Shown piece after piece: positions 43,740 to 54,000 of a DNA stretch of 64,000 nt (the stretch's first letter is position 1; every line of letters starts with the position of its first letter). This DNA comes from Porpolomopsis calyptriformis. Taxonomy: Eukaryota > Basidiomycota > Agaricomycetes > Agaricales > Hygrophoraceae. The notes below the pieces were generated by a model. It saw only the letters and a program-made list of their open reading frames with translations, did no database searches and had not been told where the DNA came from. A program made the position numbers and the translations under genes. The stretch is taken from positions 2,170,001 through 2,234,000 of the forward strand of contig OX621167.1 in NCBI GenBank assembly GCA_951640195.1, in the 5' to 3' direction.

Positions 43740-44829
43740 TCAGCACTTTTTCGTCATGCGAGGAAAGGAACGGAAATTCACCTCTGCAGCCTCCTTGCGT
43801 TTGATCTCCGTGCATTTCCCCTTGTGCTTTCTCCACAGGCCAGGATAATATCTCGACCTCTTGTCAAGGCAGATCGTCTTCTGACACCCCAGGCATACTA
43901 CGCTCGTCGGCCTCACGTCGGCCGCCCACGTATCCATCTCCAGCCGTTCCTTCCTGACGTCCTCGCTCATAATCATTTTTCTCGGGGCTATTTCGATTCG
44001 GGGGGATGTGGATGGAGAGATGACGATCGGTTCACTTGGACCCGGAGTCGCAGCATACTCGCTAGCGGTGGCAGGGGTGTCCCGCTCGTGTGATAGGATC
44101 GCCGTGAGGGAGAGTGACCTGGTGCGAGTGGTTCGGGGTTCTGATTCCAAGTGGTCATCCGGAACGGGTCCGCGCCCAGTACGACTTGGCCCAGCCACGA
44201 CCTCCTTCCCTTTGCCTTTGTCTTTCTTCCCGCCATTCTCTCCCTGCCCCTCGGTACAAACATGATCGTCTTTCCAACAATGACTGCTCGACGGGCAGTC
44301 GCGGATGTCCCTCAGCGTGAAGGACGAAGATGGCGCAGGTAGCACCATTATATGTATGCCTTCCGAGCCCTTGAGGCAGTAGAATTGACTTGGGCCTGTC
44401 TCATTCGCCCCGTCCTTGTTATGTTCGACGGATCCCGCAGGCTCTTCCCGCCTCTCGTTGAGAGACTCCGATTCCGCCCTGTCAAGTAATCAGCCATCGT
44501 TCTCCCAAGTTTCCAAGCCACCAAGCCTCTCGGGGGCAGGCAGACTGGCAAGGAAAGCGAAACATAACGACATACCGCAGGGTGCCTGGGCAGCTCGCTC
44601 GATGTTGTCTCTCCGCGCGGCGTAAGTCTTCGGGTACCATATCTAATCGATAGGCGAAAATGGCCGGGCAGTACTTGCACTGGTAAAAGTGCTCGTGCCC
44701 CTCCGGGTCGGGGAACACAGGTTCTGTGAGTTCTTGAGTCTGTTGCGGCGGTGGAGCGCAAGTTTTGAGCTCGTCTTCCTCTTCTGAATCCATCTTACAA
44801 CAAATCGTGCACCATCGCGAAGTGTCCAT
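43740..44829 (-). CDS. Hypothetical protein with CxxC...HxxxC motifs (Z2)
   Basis: Exons 44829..44576 and 44478..43740 join in phase to 330 residues. It starts MDTSRWCTICCKMDSEEEDE. A first motif CKYC-x21-H-x3-C (ending RQHRASC) lies before the intron, and CLGCQKTICLDK...WRKHKGKC, with exactly the C-x2-C-x16-W-x2-H-x3-C spacing of Z1, lies near the C-terminus. Between them is a Ser/Thr/Pro-rich linker containing VISPSTSPRIEI. The C-terminus is basic (MTKKC). Function unknown; Zn binding is inferred from spacing only. The promoter and first exon of this gene have been copied in fragments to 45605-45867. Confidence 0.65.
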
Positions 44830-45456
44830 GGTCTTTGAATACGTTGCGGTCGTGGGCAGTCGGTGGTCTTGGTGCAAGAAGTTAACGAGCGTTTTGGTGA
44901 GAGCAGCTTGGGTTTTATATGCTGGGTGGCCACCGTTTCCCGTCCAAGTTAAGTAACTTGTACATCCTTCCACTATTTCGGCGACTTAGCTGCCACAATG
45001 TTTAGTAAACAATGTCACAACCCCGGGGGACACATCCCGAATCCATCCTCTGTATCTGTGCATCCCGCCCGCGTAAGTCATCCACAGATAATCTTCCCAT
45101 TGTTCTACACCACTAAGCTCGCAATTCGATCATCTCATTATGGTGTGGTGGAAGGAACAACATCCCTCCCTTTGCCCTTAATCCCCCGTCGTCTTTTCCG
45201 TCCTTGTCTCTATCCTGGATTCCGTCTTTGACATCATGGTGAAGCTGTGAGAGCTGGGCTCGGAGACTCTACTAACCAGTGCATTTGATGTCTGCAGCAT
45301 GGTCCCGCAATTGGGTGTCGTTGAAGATATTCTTAAGAGCTACCCGCTCGTTTATTCACGGCTCCTGGTAATATTCCATTTTTTCATTACACTTTGGAAT
45401 AACTATTACTAAATCTGGCAAGATGACTCGATCGATGGCTGGACTGTGGCCACAGT

Positions 45457-45597
45457 CGTTTAATTTTCACTGACCAATGTCACAATTGTTGTGGTCAACG
45501 CTTTGACCCAACAAAGGAACTGAAGAAAATTTCCCATACCGAAGCTTGGCACAAGGGACACGATGCTGCATCGTGTTCTCTGCAGAGAACTTGTTTG
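45457..45597 (+). repeat. 141-bp direct repeat, copy 1
   Basis: Begins cgtttaattttcact and ends cagagaacttgtttg; about 94% identical by eye to 45984-46125. Confidence 0.85.
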
Positions 45598-45604
45598 GCT
45601 GAGT

Positions 45605-45867
45605 CGCCGAAATAGTGGAAGGATGTACAAGTTATATAACTTGGACGGGAAACGGTGGCCACCCGGCATATAAAAGCCAAGCTGCTCTCAGAAAAAAGCT
45701 CGTCATGGAGACCCCGCAAGGGTGCTATATTTGCTGCAAAATGGATTCCAAAGATGATGAGCTCAAAACTTGTCTTCTTTTCTTCGGAATCCATCTTGCA
45801 GCAAATATTGCACCATTGCGGAGTCTCCAAGATGGATTCTGAAGAAGAAGACAAGCTCAAAACTTGA
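45605..45867. pseudogene. Rearranged fragments of the Z2 promoter and first exon
   Basis: 45605-45704 matches the Z2 promoter (44870-44990) in inverted orientation, sharing ggaaggatgtacaagtta, cttggacgggaaacggtggc and gctgctctca. It is followed by ATG at 45705 and a plus-strand copy of the first exon (METPQGCYICCKMDSKDDEL). Next, 45782-45833 is a minus-strand copy (ILETPQWCNICCKMDSE). Then 45831-45867 is a plus-strand copy again (MDSEEEDKLKT). Three exon pieces thus lie in +, -, + order. None has the second exon. Confidence 0.75.
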
Positions 45868-45953
45868 ATGGTAGTATCCCTTCACCCGCACACGCTAGCC
45901 CCATCTCACAGATAACCACTCGCTTTCCGTCTTCAAGACGGCGGCATTGTCTT

Positions 45954-46021
45954 CCACGAAATTGTGACATTGGGTAGTGAGAACGTTTAATTTTCACTAA
46001 CCAATGTCACAATTTTCGTGG
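45954..46021. repeat. Inverted repeat at the edge of the direct repeat
   Basis: ccacgaaattgtgacattgg at 45954-45973 is inverted at 46001-46021 (ccaatgtcacaattttcgtg...), with a 27-bp loop. Confidence 0.8.
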
Positions 46022-46125
46022 TCAACGCTTTGACCCAACAAAGGAACTGAAGAAAATTTCCCATACCGAAGCTCGGCACAAGGAACACGATGCTGCATCG
46101 TGTTTCTCTGCAGAGAACTTGTTTG
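45984..46125 (+). repeat. 141-bp direct repeat, copy 2
   Basis: Second copy of 45457-45597 in the same orientation; shares ggtcaacgctttgacccaac and catcgtgtt(t)ctctgcagag. Confidence 0.85.
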
Positions 46126-46706
46126 CCACTGGCTCTTATTCACGACGGGCGGGCAGAAGGACAGGGTGGGAGATCTCATCCGTCCCAAGGTGTAATCGCA
46201 ACGGTTTTCCTGGCATGGCCTGCTTGTATACCTCTATCGCCCAGCCTCGCTCCCCGGTCTCTGAAGGAAAGAGCCCACGGAGGTGCCACCAGCTCACCGT
46301 TAACGACGCGCGTAAGTAAGTTTCTGGTTCGACTTGCAAGAATCTCTAGCTCATTGAAGGATAGCGCTCTATGAGCCTATTTATCGTACCTGCAATACCT
46401 ATCTCACTCGCCGTCTCTTCCGGAGTGGGTTGGACGATGTGGTTTTAAGCTCGGTATAGAAACATCCGTGGTCATCGACAAGAAATCTCAGGACCAGCTA
46501 CTGTCCGGGGACGCTTAATACCACAATCGTGAATCGGTCGTCTATGACTGCGGGAAGTGGGTAAACAGATGGTTCTGCGGTGGAAAATGTTGAGGGAAGG
46601 TTAATCCCAGACGAAGCGGTGGTAGTGGTCGATGTGTGGAACTTGGAGACAAACGAGATAAGTACATTTATCCAATCAGAAAGGAGGGACACGCTCACCA
46701 ATTTCT

Positions 46707-46835
46707 GACACCCGTGCCTTCTCCGGGCCCGAGCGCGACCCGGCACCCTACCCTCACGATCCGGCCCGCCTTTCACGCAACGCCCAATCCTCCGTCCGCA
46801 GAGGTTACGTCGCTTCCATCCTCGGCAACTGCACT
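46707..46835 (+). pseudogene. Relic of the F-box gene first exon
   Basis: Aligns with 29420-29590: acacccg(c/t)gccttctccggg, ctcacgatcc-gcccg-ctttcacgc, cctccg-ccgcagag, cgctt-catcctc-gc-actgcac. There are deletions, including the stretch encoding QSFAQYL. Same strand as the parent gene, 17 kb away; no F-box or WD40 exons follow. A weaker continuation may extend to about 46998. Confidence 0.7.
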
Positions 46836-47194
46836 ACTCAGACTTTCTTGGATGACTTACGGTGGGGATGCCGCCTCTATGTTTGGTTTAGCGAAGGCAC
46901 TCAAAGAAATTTCCACATGAATTATTGGGAGCGAGAAACGAACGAGACGCCATCGGCTCCAAAGTCGTGCCAGAAACTGTATTATTCGTCGATGACTAGG
47001 TCCTAAGGCTGTTGATTAGACCATAAACATTAACTTCGTTCTACTTGAGTGCTTAAATTGGTTGCCATAAATGGTAAATTGATGCTATCGCTGACTCACA
47101 TATCGATGCTCTCAAAGAAGCCTAAGACCGTGCGTTGATTGGCCGACATAGAAGTTATCTGACCTGAGCAAAAACGTAGGCGTCGCCGCTTCGC

Positions 47195-48037
47195 AGGGAC
47201 TTAGTTATTGTCGGTGATGGTGAGGATGTCGTCTTTCCCTGCGGATCACGGTCGAGTTTTACCCTGCAACTCATAGTTGGATGCCGCATGCTTACCGCTG
47301 GTCCCTTCCCCGCCATAAGAATGGTGTGTATCTATTGTTTCATCTGGCTTGCAGTCCCTGATGCAGCCCCGCCTTAGGGAAGCACATATGGTACACCCCT
47401 TGTAGTTTCAATAACGTCCTTCGTCTTATCAGCAAGGATCCCAGAATGCTGCGTAAGAATTTTTCACGAAGTGGATCTTGATGGGTCCAAGGTAGTACTG
47501 ACATGCTCATACGCTAGGTGAGTTCATCATACTTTTCGTCGCTCAACCACATCATGTATAATTATCACCTTTAGTCCTCATGCTGCCTGTGATTTGAGTA
47601 TCCCTTCTGATCTTCTCTGAAATCTACATTGATATCCTACGTCCCATCTAGCTAAATCGACACCAATTATGCTCCTTCACTAATGCTGTGCTCATTCTAT
47701 TTGCCATAAATGACCCCAAGTCTTTGGAACACGTAGTTTCAATAGTATGACTGGCCCTCACTCACTGAATTCTACTGACGTTTCTTTATGCGCCTAGTGG
47801 GCCCCAGAGGTTCACAACCACTGCCAACCCGATGTCCAAATTTTCCTAGTGGGCTGCAAGTCCGACTTCCGGTTCTCTCCCCCCAGTGATTCATGCTGCA
47901 TCCAGCGTGAGGATGCAGAGCTTGTTGCGGCACATATCGGGGCAGTATGCTATATGGAATGCCCTGGTCCAATAAGTGATGGAGATGATGTTGTTTTTGA
48001 GGTGGTTGCCTACACTCTCACTACATCAAACCTCTGA
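47195..48037 (+). pseudogene. Rho-family GTPase pseudogene
   Basis: Pieces of a Rho GTPase occur in order on the plus strand: VIVGDGE (a broken P-loop) near 47208; EVDLDGSKVVLT (switch I-switch II strand) near 47467; a damaged ILRP after the expected DTAGQE region near 47640; FTNAVLILFAINDPKSLEHV near 47677-47735; then, after an apparent intron, WAPEVHNHCQPDVQIFLVGC KSD near 47800-47865, and REDAELVAAHIGAVCYMEC with VVFEVVAY to a stop at 48037. The P-loop GKT/S motif is lost, frames shift between pieces and an in-frame TAG occurs, so this is not functional. The intact Rho it came from is not in the window. Confidence 0.65.
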
Positions 48038-48839
48038 CAATCTGGGTGTAAGTCAGCTTTGACCGGCTCATCTTTTCGCATCTTTTTAGACTTGACAGAG
48101 TCCACCTGAGTATCATATGTAATGGCTTGTTGGTAACAAACCGTTAAAGTGCTGCCTATAGGCAGCACTTTAGCTAGCCTCATAGTACGCTGTATATACT
48201 TGTAGCCTTCGACGATGAGAATCTCATCCATTTAAATTACACGAAGCGCTCGCCAAACCTCCCAGCTGTTCATCCCTGCCCACCGCTGTTCCCACAGAGC
48301 CTCCGAAAAGGAGCCAGATTTGTCGCGGTAGCAAGGCAGGGGGCGTTTGAAGCTGAGATCCCTCTGCATCCATGAGATTGCTCCTGCAATCTTTCAGTAA
48401 GGCCGCAGCGTGTCCTTCCCTGCACTAATAGTGAAATGAAAAGAAGTGGTGCCTGTCACCTCTGTACTCCCTCGCGAGCTGCTCCAAGACACGCTCGCGG
48501 CGCGTCACTGTCACTTTTATCTTGGCCCACATGGAGCAGGGCTTCCGACCTTCTCTGGCCCATAAAGCTGGCGGATGAGCCCCACTTCACCTGACTCCAT
48601 CTGCACAATGACAGCCCGCAGATCCTTCACTAAGTCAAGGGCACATGCGACGAAGCAGTCCTTGCATCGGCAGGGGTGTCGGGGCTTACATATTACGCGT
48701 CACAGAACGGGCGATGAGCAAGTATATGTGTGCGCCGGAGATCGAGGCCTAGGGGGTTTCAGAGGGGCGGGCAGGACACGGCTTAATAACCCCAGGTTGT
48801 CGGACAACAAGACCAACTACCCGACCATCTCCAACCGAC
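48038..48839. other. Intergenic region with a perfect palindrome
   Basis: No recognised gene. Contains the 28-bp palindrome at 48145-48172. The last 200 bp is the likely promoter of the HNH gene. Confidence 0.4.
48145..48172. repeat. 28-bp perfect palindrome
   Basis: taaagtgctgcc-tata-ggcagcacttta: every base pairs with its mirror. It could be a dimer binding site, a hairpin or a trace of a transposon end. Confidence 0.9.
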
Positions 48840-50353
48840 ATGGATGGAACGACTTCAACTGGCATGGTCTCTCACAGTCGCACGGCTTCCACCACCTCTA
48901 CATTGAGTGATCTGTCTCAAAGTATATCCTCAGATGCTATTGGGGTATCTGTCATGAGCGACGACTTTAAACTAAAGGTCGAAGAACTGATAGCATGCGA
49001 TGATTTGAATATTGACCATTTGGAAAGGCGGGCCTGTCGTCTCATCAGCGATTTGGAGGAAAACGAAGAGTACAATATCCCATTGTATGGCTGTTCTGAG
49101 TTCCAGAGGGAGATCAAGCTTCATCGCATCCTCAAGGCAATGTTGGAATTTGCGTATGAGTGCGGCAAGGATAATGGGAAACGGTACGCAGCCTGCGCCA
49201 TATGTGCTTGCTGTGTCGGCGATGATGGCAATGATACCGACGACGATAAGGTTAAACTCGCGTATCTCCAATCCCTGTCAACCACTTGGCTTTCCCACCT
49301 ACTCTTTGTCTGTACGTGACAACATCCAAGTGCTTTCTTTTGTGACTAACATATCTTGAACAGTCAAAGCTAACAGTTCTCATTGCTCGCAACCGAACGC
49401 CACTCCATCGACAATCGCCACTCCCACTCTCAACGAAACAGCTGTGCATTTGGACGAGGGTGCAGATGTGGAGCGCCCAGGCCGCTTCAAAACTAAAGTA
49501 CGCCTCGATAAGTCCATTCTTTCACCTGTATGATTAATGACGAGCACCCCAGGTGGTCGTGCGTGATGGCTACAGATGTGTAGTAACTGGGCGTTACGAC
49601 ACGCAGCATCCGCAAGTTCCAGAGGATCAAGATGACAACCGAGTTGATCTCCAAGCAAGCCATATTCTTTGGCGTGCCATCGCTGTGTTCAAGGGATCCG
49701 AGCGCAAGAGTGATGAAGTATGTGTTTTCTTATTATTTTGTTTGAATACTACTGAGATTCATCTCATACAGTACGTCTCTGCGCTAACGACATTCGATAT
49801 ACTTCAGAATTACGCTGCCATGCCCATCAAAAGTATCGAGGACATCGCACACGTCATTGATGATCCATCTAATGGGCTCACGCTGGAGGCAAATGCTCAT
49901 AACGGTTTTGACAGATTCAGGTGGAGCTTGAAGGAAACAGATGTGTGTTTTCTCCCCTGACCGATCTGTCTGGTGGCTGATAAATATTCAAAGGTTCCGA
50001 ACCAGTATATCCTAGCGGTACACGAAAAAGGTCATGGGCTTTTACCATCCACGGCGGGAAAAACAGTGACCTTCACTGACCACAGTCGTGATTTTGAGGA
50101 ACCATCCTCGCCTCCTCGCAAAAGAGCACGCTCATCCGTGAAAGACTCTGACTTACCCAATCCACTGTTTATCAGAATTCATTCTGCGATCGCTGGTGTT
50201 TTACACATGAGTGGGGCAGGGGAGTGCATTGACCGGGCGCTCGACAGGGCTGGAAAAAGCGGGAAGGGAGTCGTTTTGACTGGCGCTGATTTCGCCCGGC
50301 TCGGTCTAGCAGAAGATTTGAGCATGATCTTGAAGCAGGTTGCCGTATGCTAG
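48840..50353 (+). CDS. HNH-endonuclease-domain protein
   Basis: Exons 48840..49311, 49364..49497, 49553..49717, 49772..49942 and 49994..50353 join in phase to 433 residues. The first 170 residues are mostly helical and acidic with a Cys cluster (CAICACC). The HNH region is spread over three exons: VVRDGYRCVVTGRYD (beta-hairpin start), ASHILW (the His motif), then NGLTLEANAHNGFDRFRWSL (N...H), the pattern of fungal HNH_2-type domains. The C-terminus holds a basic nuclear-signal-like PPRKRARSSVKD. Such genes are numerous in agaricomycetes; whether they cut DNA, and their role, is unknown. Only one Cys is seen where classical HNH folds have zinc cysteine pairs. It lies at the edge of the transposon island but is itself intact. 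Confidence 0.8.
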
Positions 50354-50639
50354 CCACCACCTGGTTTTCAAAGTATGCAATGTTTCGCCATGACCGTAAG
50401 ATTGCGCTCATTGGAGAAAAAGGTCATACGCAGGGAAGTCTCCGCCGAAGGCGGCTGAAAATTTACCCAGGGTTTTCAAGAACCGTATCTTGAGATCCAT
50501 GCAGGGAAGTCAAGGAGCAAAGCTCCCTAATGTTGACTATAGTATTGTAACCTCAGTCTCATGTGAAATACTATACCTGTAATTGCATCAGATATGCACT
50601 ATGGGAAGTAAAATCAACATAAAGTAGTGATTTTGTCAC

Positions 50640-50790
50640 TGTTAAGGCAAAAAGGAGTGACTAAGTCACTGTATTTTGCACTCATGAGTATTCAGTGAGT
50701 GTCTGTTGGCAGTTCTTTTCAGTGACTCAGTCACTTAATCACTGAAAAGAAGATATATATTTTTGCAGCTACTTTGATTCATTGACTACC
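50640..50790. repeat. Cluster of AGTGACT/AGTCACT palindromic motifs
   Basis: agtgactaagtcact near 50672, agtgactcagtcact near 50730 and several half-copies (gtgattttgtcactg, cattgactacctcactg). The second palindrome is nested in an 11-bp inverted repeat, cttttcagtga...tcactgaaaag. Dense short CACTG-containing inverted motifs just outside a Tnp2 gene suggest the subterminal region of the CACTA element. Confidence 0.5.
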
Positions 50791-50967
50791 TCACTGAATT
50801 CAAGTTGGTGGTTTGATGGTGCACATAGGATTGGATGACCAAATGGAACCTATCTATTAATGTATTTACTTGTCCTCCCCTGAGATCTCTAAGTCTGAGT
50901 CCAAATTCTGTGCATCATTGGTGACAAACATGCCCCTCGCAAGTCCCACATTCCAGTCAATAATACC

Positions 50968-50972
50968 CCATC
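50968..50972 (+). repeat. Target-site duplication (left), ccatc
   Basis: ccatc directly before the 5' LTR, repeated at 55480-55484 directly after the 3' LTR. Confidence 0.95.
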
Positions 50973-51084
50973 TGTTGGGATATGTACAATCACGACACCA
51001 TTGATACAAATGTACACGCGTATCGATTATGTAATCTTTAGTATTTTCCTTAATCCGACATTTTTCATCTGACCAACTTCATCA
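50973..51084 (+). repeat. 5' LTR
   Basis: Begins tgttgggatatgtacaatca, ends caacttcatca. Compared with the 3' LTR it has tacacgcg for tacgcgcg and catctgacc for catccgacc; both changes are CpG to TpG/CpA. Confidence 0.95.
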
Positions 51085-51099
51085 GGTTATGAGCCCTGG
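51085..51099 (+). promoter_or_regulatory. Primer-binding site (initiator tRNA-Met half-tRNA type)
   Basis: ggttatgagccctgg directly follows the LTR. It is complementary to the anticodon stem-loop of initiator tRNA-Met (GGGCTCATAACC), the half-tRNA priming known for Drosophila copia. The anticodon complement ATG at 51089 is also the gag start codon. Confidence 0.7.
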
Positions 51100-54000
51100 T
51101 TCACCAATGTCTGATTCTATACTCACCTCCAATTCCCAATCCTTGGTCATTCCAAAACTTCGAGATGATGGCTCCAACTGGGCAGATTATGAGCCGAGGG
51201 CTATGCGAGCGATGGGCTCAAAAGGCCTTGTACCCCACTTGAATGGACAATCCAAACGGCCAGTGGATCTGGTCAAGCTTAATAGTGTCCCCCAGTACAA
51301 TGGCAAAGATGCCACTGATGAACAAATCGAAACTAGAGAGAAGAAAATGCTTGACTTTGATCAGCAGGAGTATCTTGCGCAACATCTACTCCTCTCGACA
51401 GTCTCACCTCGTTTGTCACAAAAGATCATGAAGCTTACCACTGCCAAGGACATGTGGGATATGGTTAAAGCAGATGCGACCACGAAAAGTGTTCTTCACC
51501 AGGTCGATATGCTCAATGCGCTACAGAACATGAGATGCGCATCGTCTCCAGACCCGAAGATACATCTTGCCGAGCTGAAGGCTCATCTGGCTAAGATGAC
51601 AGAGCGGGTGGAGTATTTGAGGGTGACTAGCTCACCTGTTTCCGACCCGATGCAGGTCAATATAATGATTGCGTCAATGCCGGAGGTTTACTGTGCCACT
51701 GTGCAGACAGTCGAAACCACCATGAAGGTTACTGGAAAGTCTATCCAGCCTGATGACCTAGCGTCAATTTTCATCCAGGAAGCGGAACACCGCTTGATTG
51801 CCAGTGGGCAAGAAAGGGCTGCTGAGGCGGCGATGTTTGCCTCGCAAGGTTCCCGAGGATCTGGATCGAAACGCACAGAAAAGAAGTCCGCAACGACTAA
51901 AACTTGCTATAACTGCCAAAAGGTCAGTCACCTGAAGGCAACGTGTTATGCCCCAGGAGGCGGCATGGAGGGGCAAGGTCCCCATCAACTGAAGGTGAAA
52001 AAGAAACTTGAGGCGGCTAATGTAGCGAAAGTATCAGAAAACGATGACTTGTTCGCATTCACATGCACCTCGGACTTTAAAGCCATCGTATCTAACCTTG
52101 GGTTGGATGGATTGGGTCGCGATACGATCCTCGATAGTGGCGCCAGTCATCACTTTTGCCCGGATAGGGCAAGGTTTGAAAACTACATACCGATTGACCG
52201 CGAAATCAAAACTGTGGATGGAAGGACGTTTAAGGCAATCGGAACTGGAGACGTAAGGATTGAGCTACCTAACGGCAGTTCATCATCGTCAGTGATGTTG
52301 AAGGACTGTGTGTACGCACCGGATTTAGCCTTCACACTTGTTTCTGTCAGCCAACTAGCTCAAGCTGCTAAGTCTGTGGTCTTCGGAAAAGACCACGCAA
52401 TTATTACTCACCCTCATGGACATGTGATAGCGAAGATCCCATGATTCCAAGGGTTATATAGGATTACACCCGGAACTGAAACCCGGTGTGATCATGTGAA
52501 TGCTGTGACTACCAAGATGACGCTGATGGAGGCCCACCGGAAGTTGGGCCATATTGCTGTGTCGACAGTAAAGCGTATGGTATCGAACGGAATGATATTG
52601 GGTATCGAGATTGACCCATTGTCCAAGGAAGAATTTTGTGAGCCATGCGTAAAGGCAAAGGCGGCACGAAAACCATTCCCAAAAGAGTCACTTACCCAAG
52701 CAACACAATATGGTGAATGAGTCCATTGGGATCTCTGGGGACCTGCTTCGACATCTAGCCTAGGTGGGAAGCACTATGCTGCCTTCCGAAAAGATGACTA
52801 CTCCTGTGAGACACAAGTCTACTTCCTCACAAAGAAAAGTGAAACTCTCGATGCCTACAAGAAGGATGAGGCAGCCATTAATACTCAACAGAATGGTGCC
52901 CGGATCAAATACCTCCAGTGTGATCGAGGGGGAGAATTCCTGAGTAATGACTTCGATCACCACCTCACTATGAAAGGGACAAAACGTGAACTTACTGTCC
53001 ATGACTCTCCTCAACAGGATGGAGTCTCCGAACGTGGTATGCGTACCCATGCTGAACACGCCCGTGCCCTCCTTTTTGCGTCGGGATTACCGCGATCCCT
53101 TTGGGCCGAAGCTATGCACCACTGTGTGTGGCTAGAGAACTGGACTGAAACCCGAGCACTGAATGGAAAGACCCCATATGAGATGGTACATGACCGGAAA
53201 CCATTTCTGGGTGGGATCCATGAGTTTGGAGCTGCCGCATATGTGAAAGACTTGCATGCTGGAAAGCTTGATGAACGTGCATGGAAAGCCCGCTTTGTCG
53301 GATACGATTCCGAGAGCAAAGGGTTCCAGATTTACTGGCCTGATAAGCGAACCATCAGTATCGAACGGGATGTTGTGTTCAACCCGGAAGACCTACATCT
53401 GCTTCAGGGTGAAGGTATTATCATCCCCGAAGATACCCTGGATGAAGGGGAGAAGAATAAAGTCATCCAGCACTATCCCGATGAACCTAGACACCTACCC
53501 CCCAATTCCGAAGTTGTTCCGGAAACTCTGAAAATTCCGGAAACCTGGAGACTTAACCCGGAAATCCCGGAATTGGCACCTACCTTTGGACGCGGAATGC
53601 GTACACGTTTACCCCCGGGATCTTACTGGGATATGGCAAGGGGTGTTTATGAACCTGCTGCCCTAGCATATGCTGAGGCATTCATCTGTGATCTCGGTCT
53701 GGAGAGTGGTGATGAACCAGGGGGAGTAATCCCGCTCAACTTCAATTCCGATGATGAAACCCTTGACCCGCTTTATGCGATAGCGGGATCCATGGGCTCG
53801 GAACCATGCTCAATGACTGAAGCACTCGAGGGGCCACATGGAAAGGCATGGGATGCTGCTCTGAAATATGAGATAGGTCAACTCCAGAAACTCCGGACTT
53901 GGGAGATTGTCGACCTACCCCCCGGAAAACCCGTAATCCCATGTTCCGAAGTATTGAAGGAGAAACGGAATGCGGATGACGTTGTGGATACACGTCGGGT

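Larger units (their letters stand above)
44830..47194. other. Gene-poor region with decayed gene fragments
   Basis: Apart from the repeats and relics listed separately, no intact gene is visible. The left 150 bp is the Z2 promoter. Confidence 0.5.

Noticed and set aside
47849..48037. Stand-alone small gene
   Set aside because: It is the last exon of a broken Rho GTPase, with matching upstream pieces.
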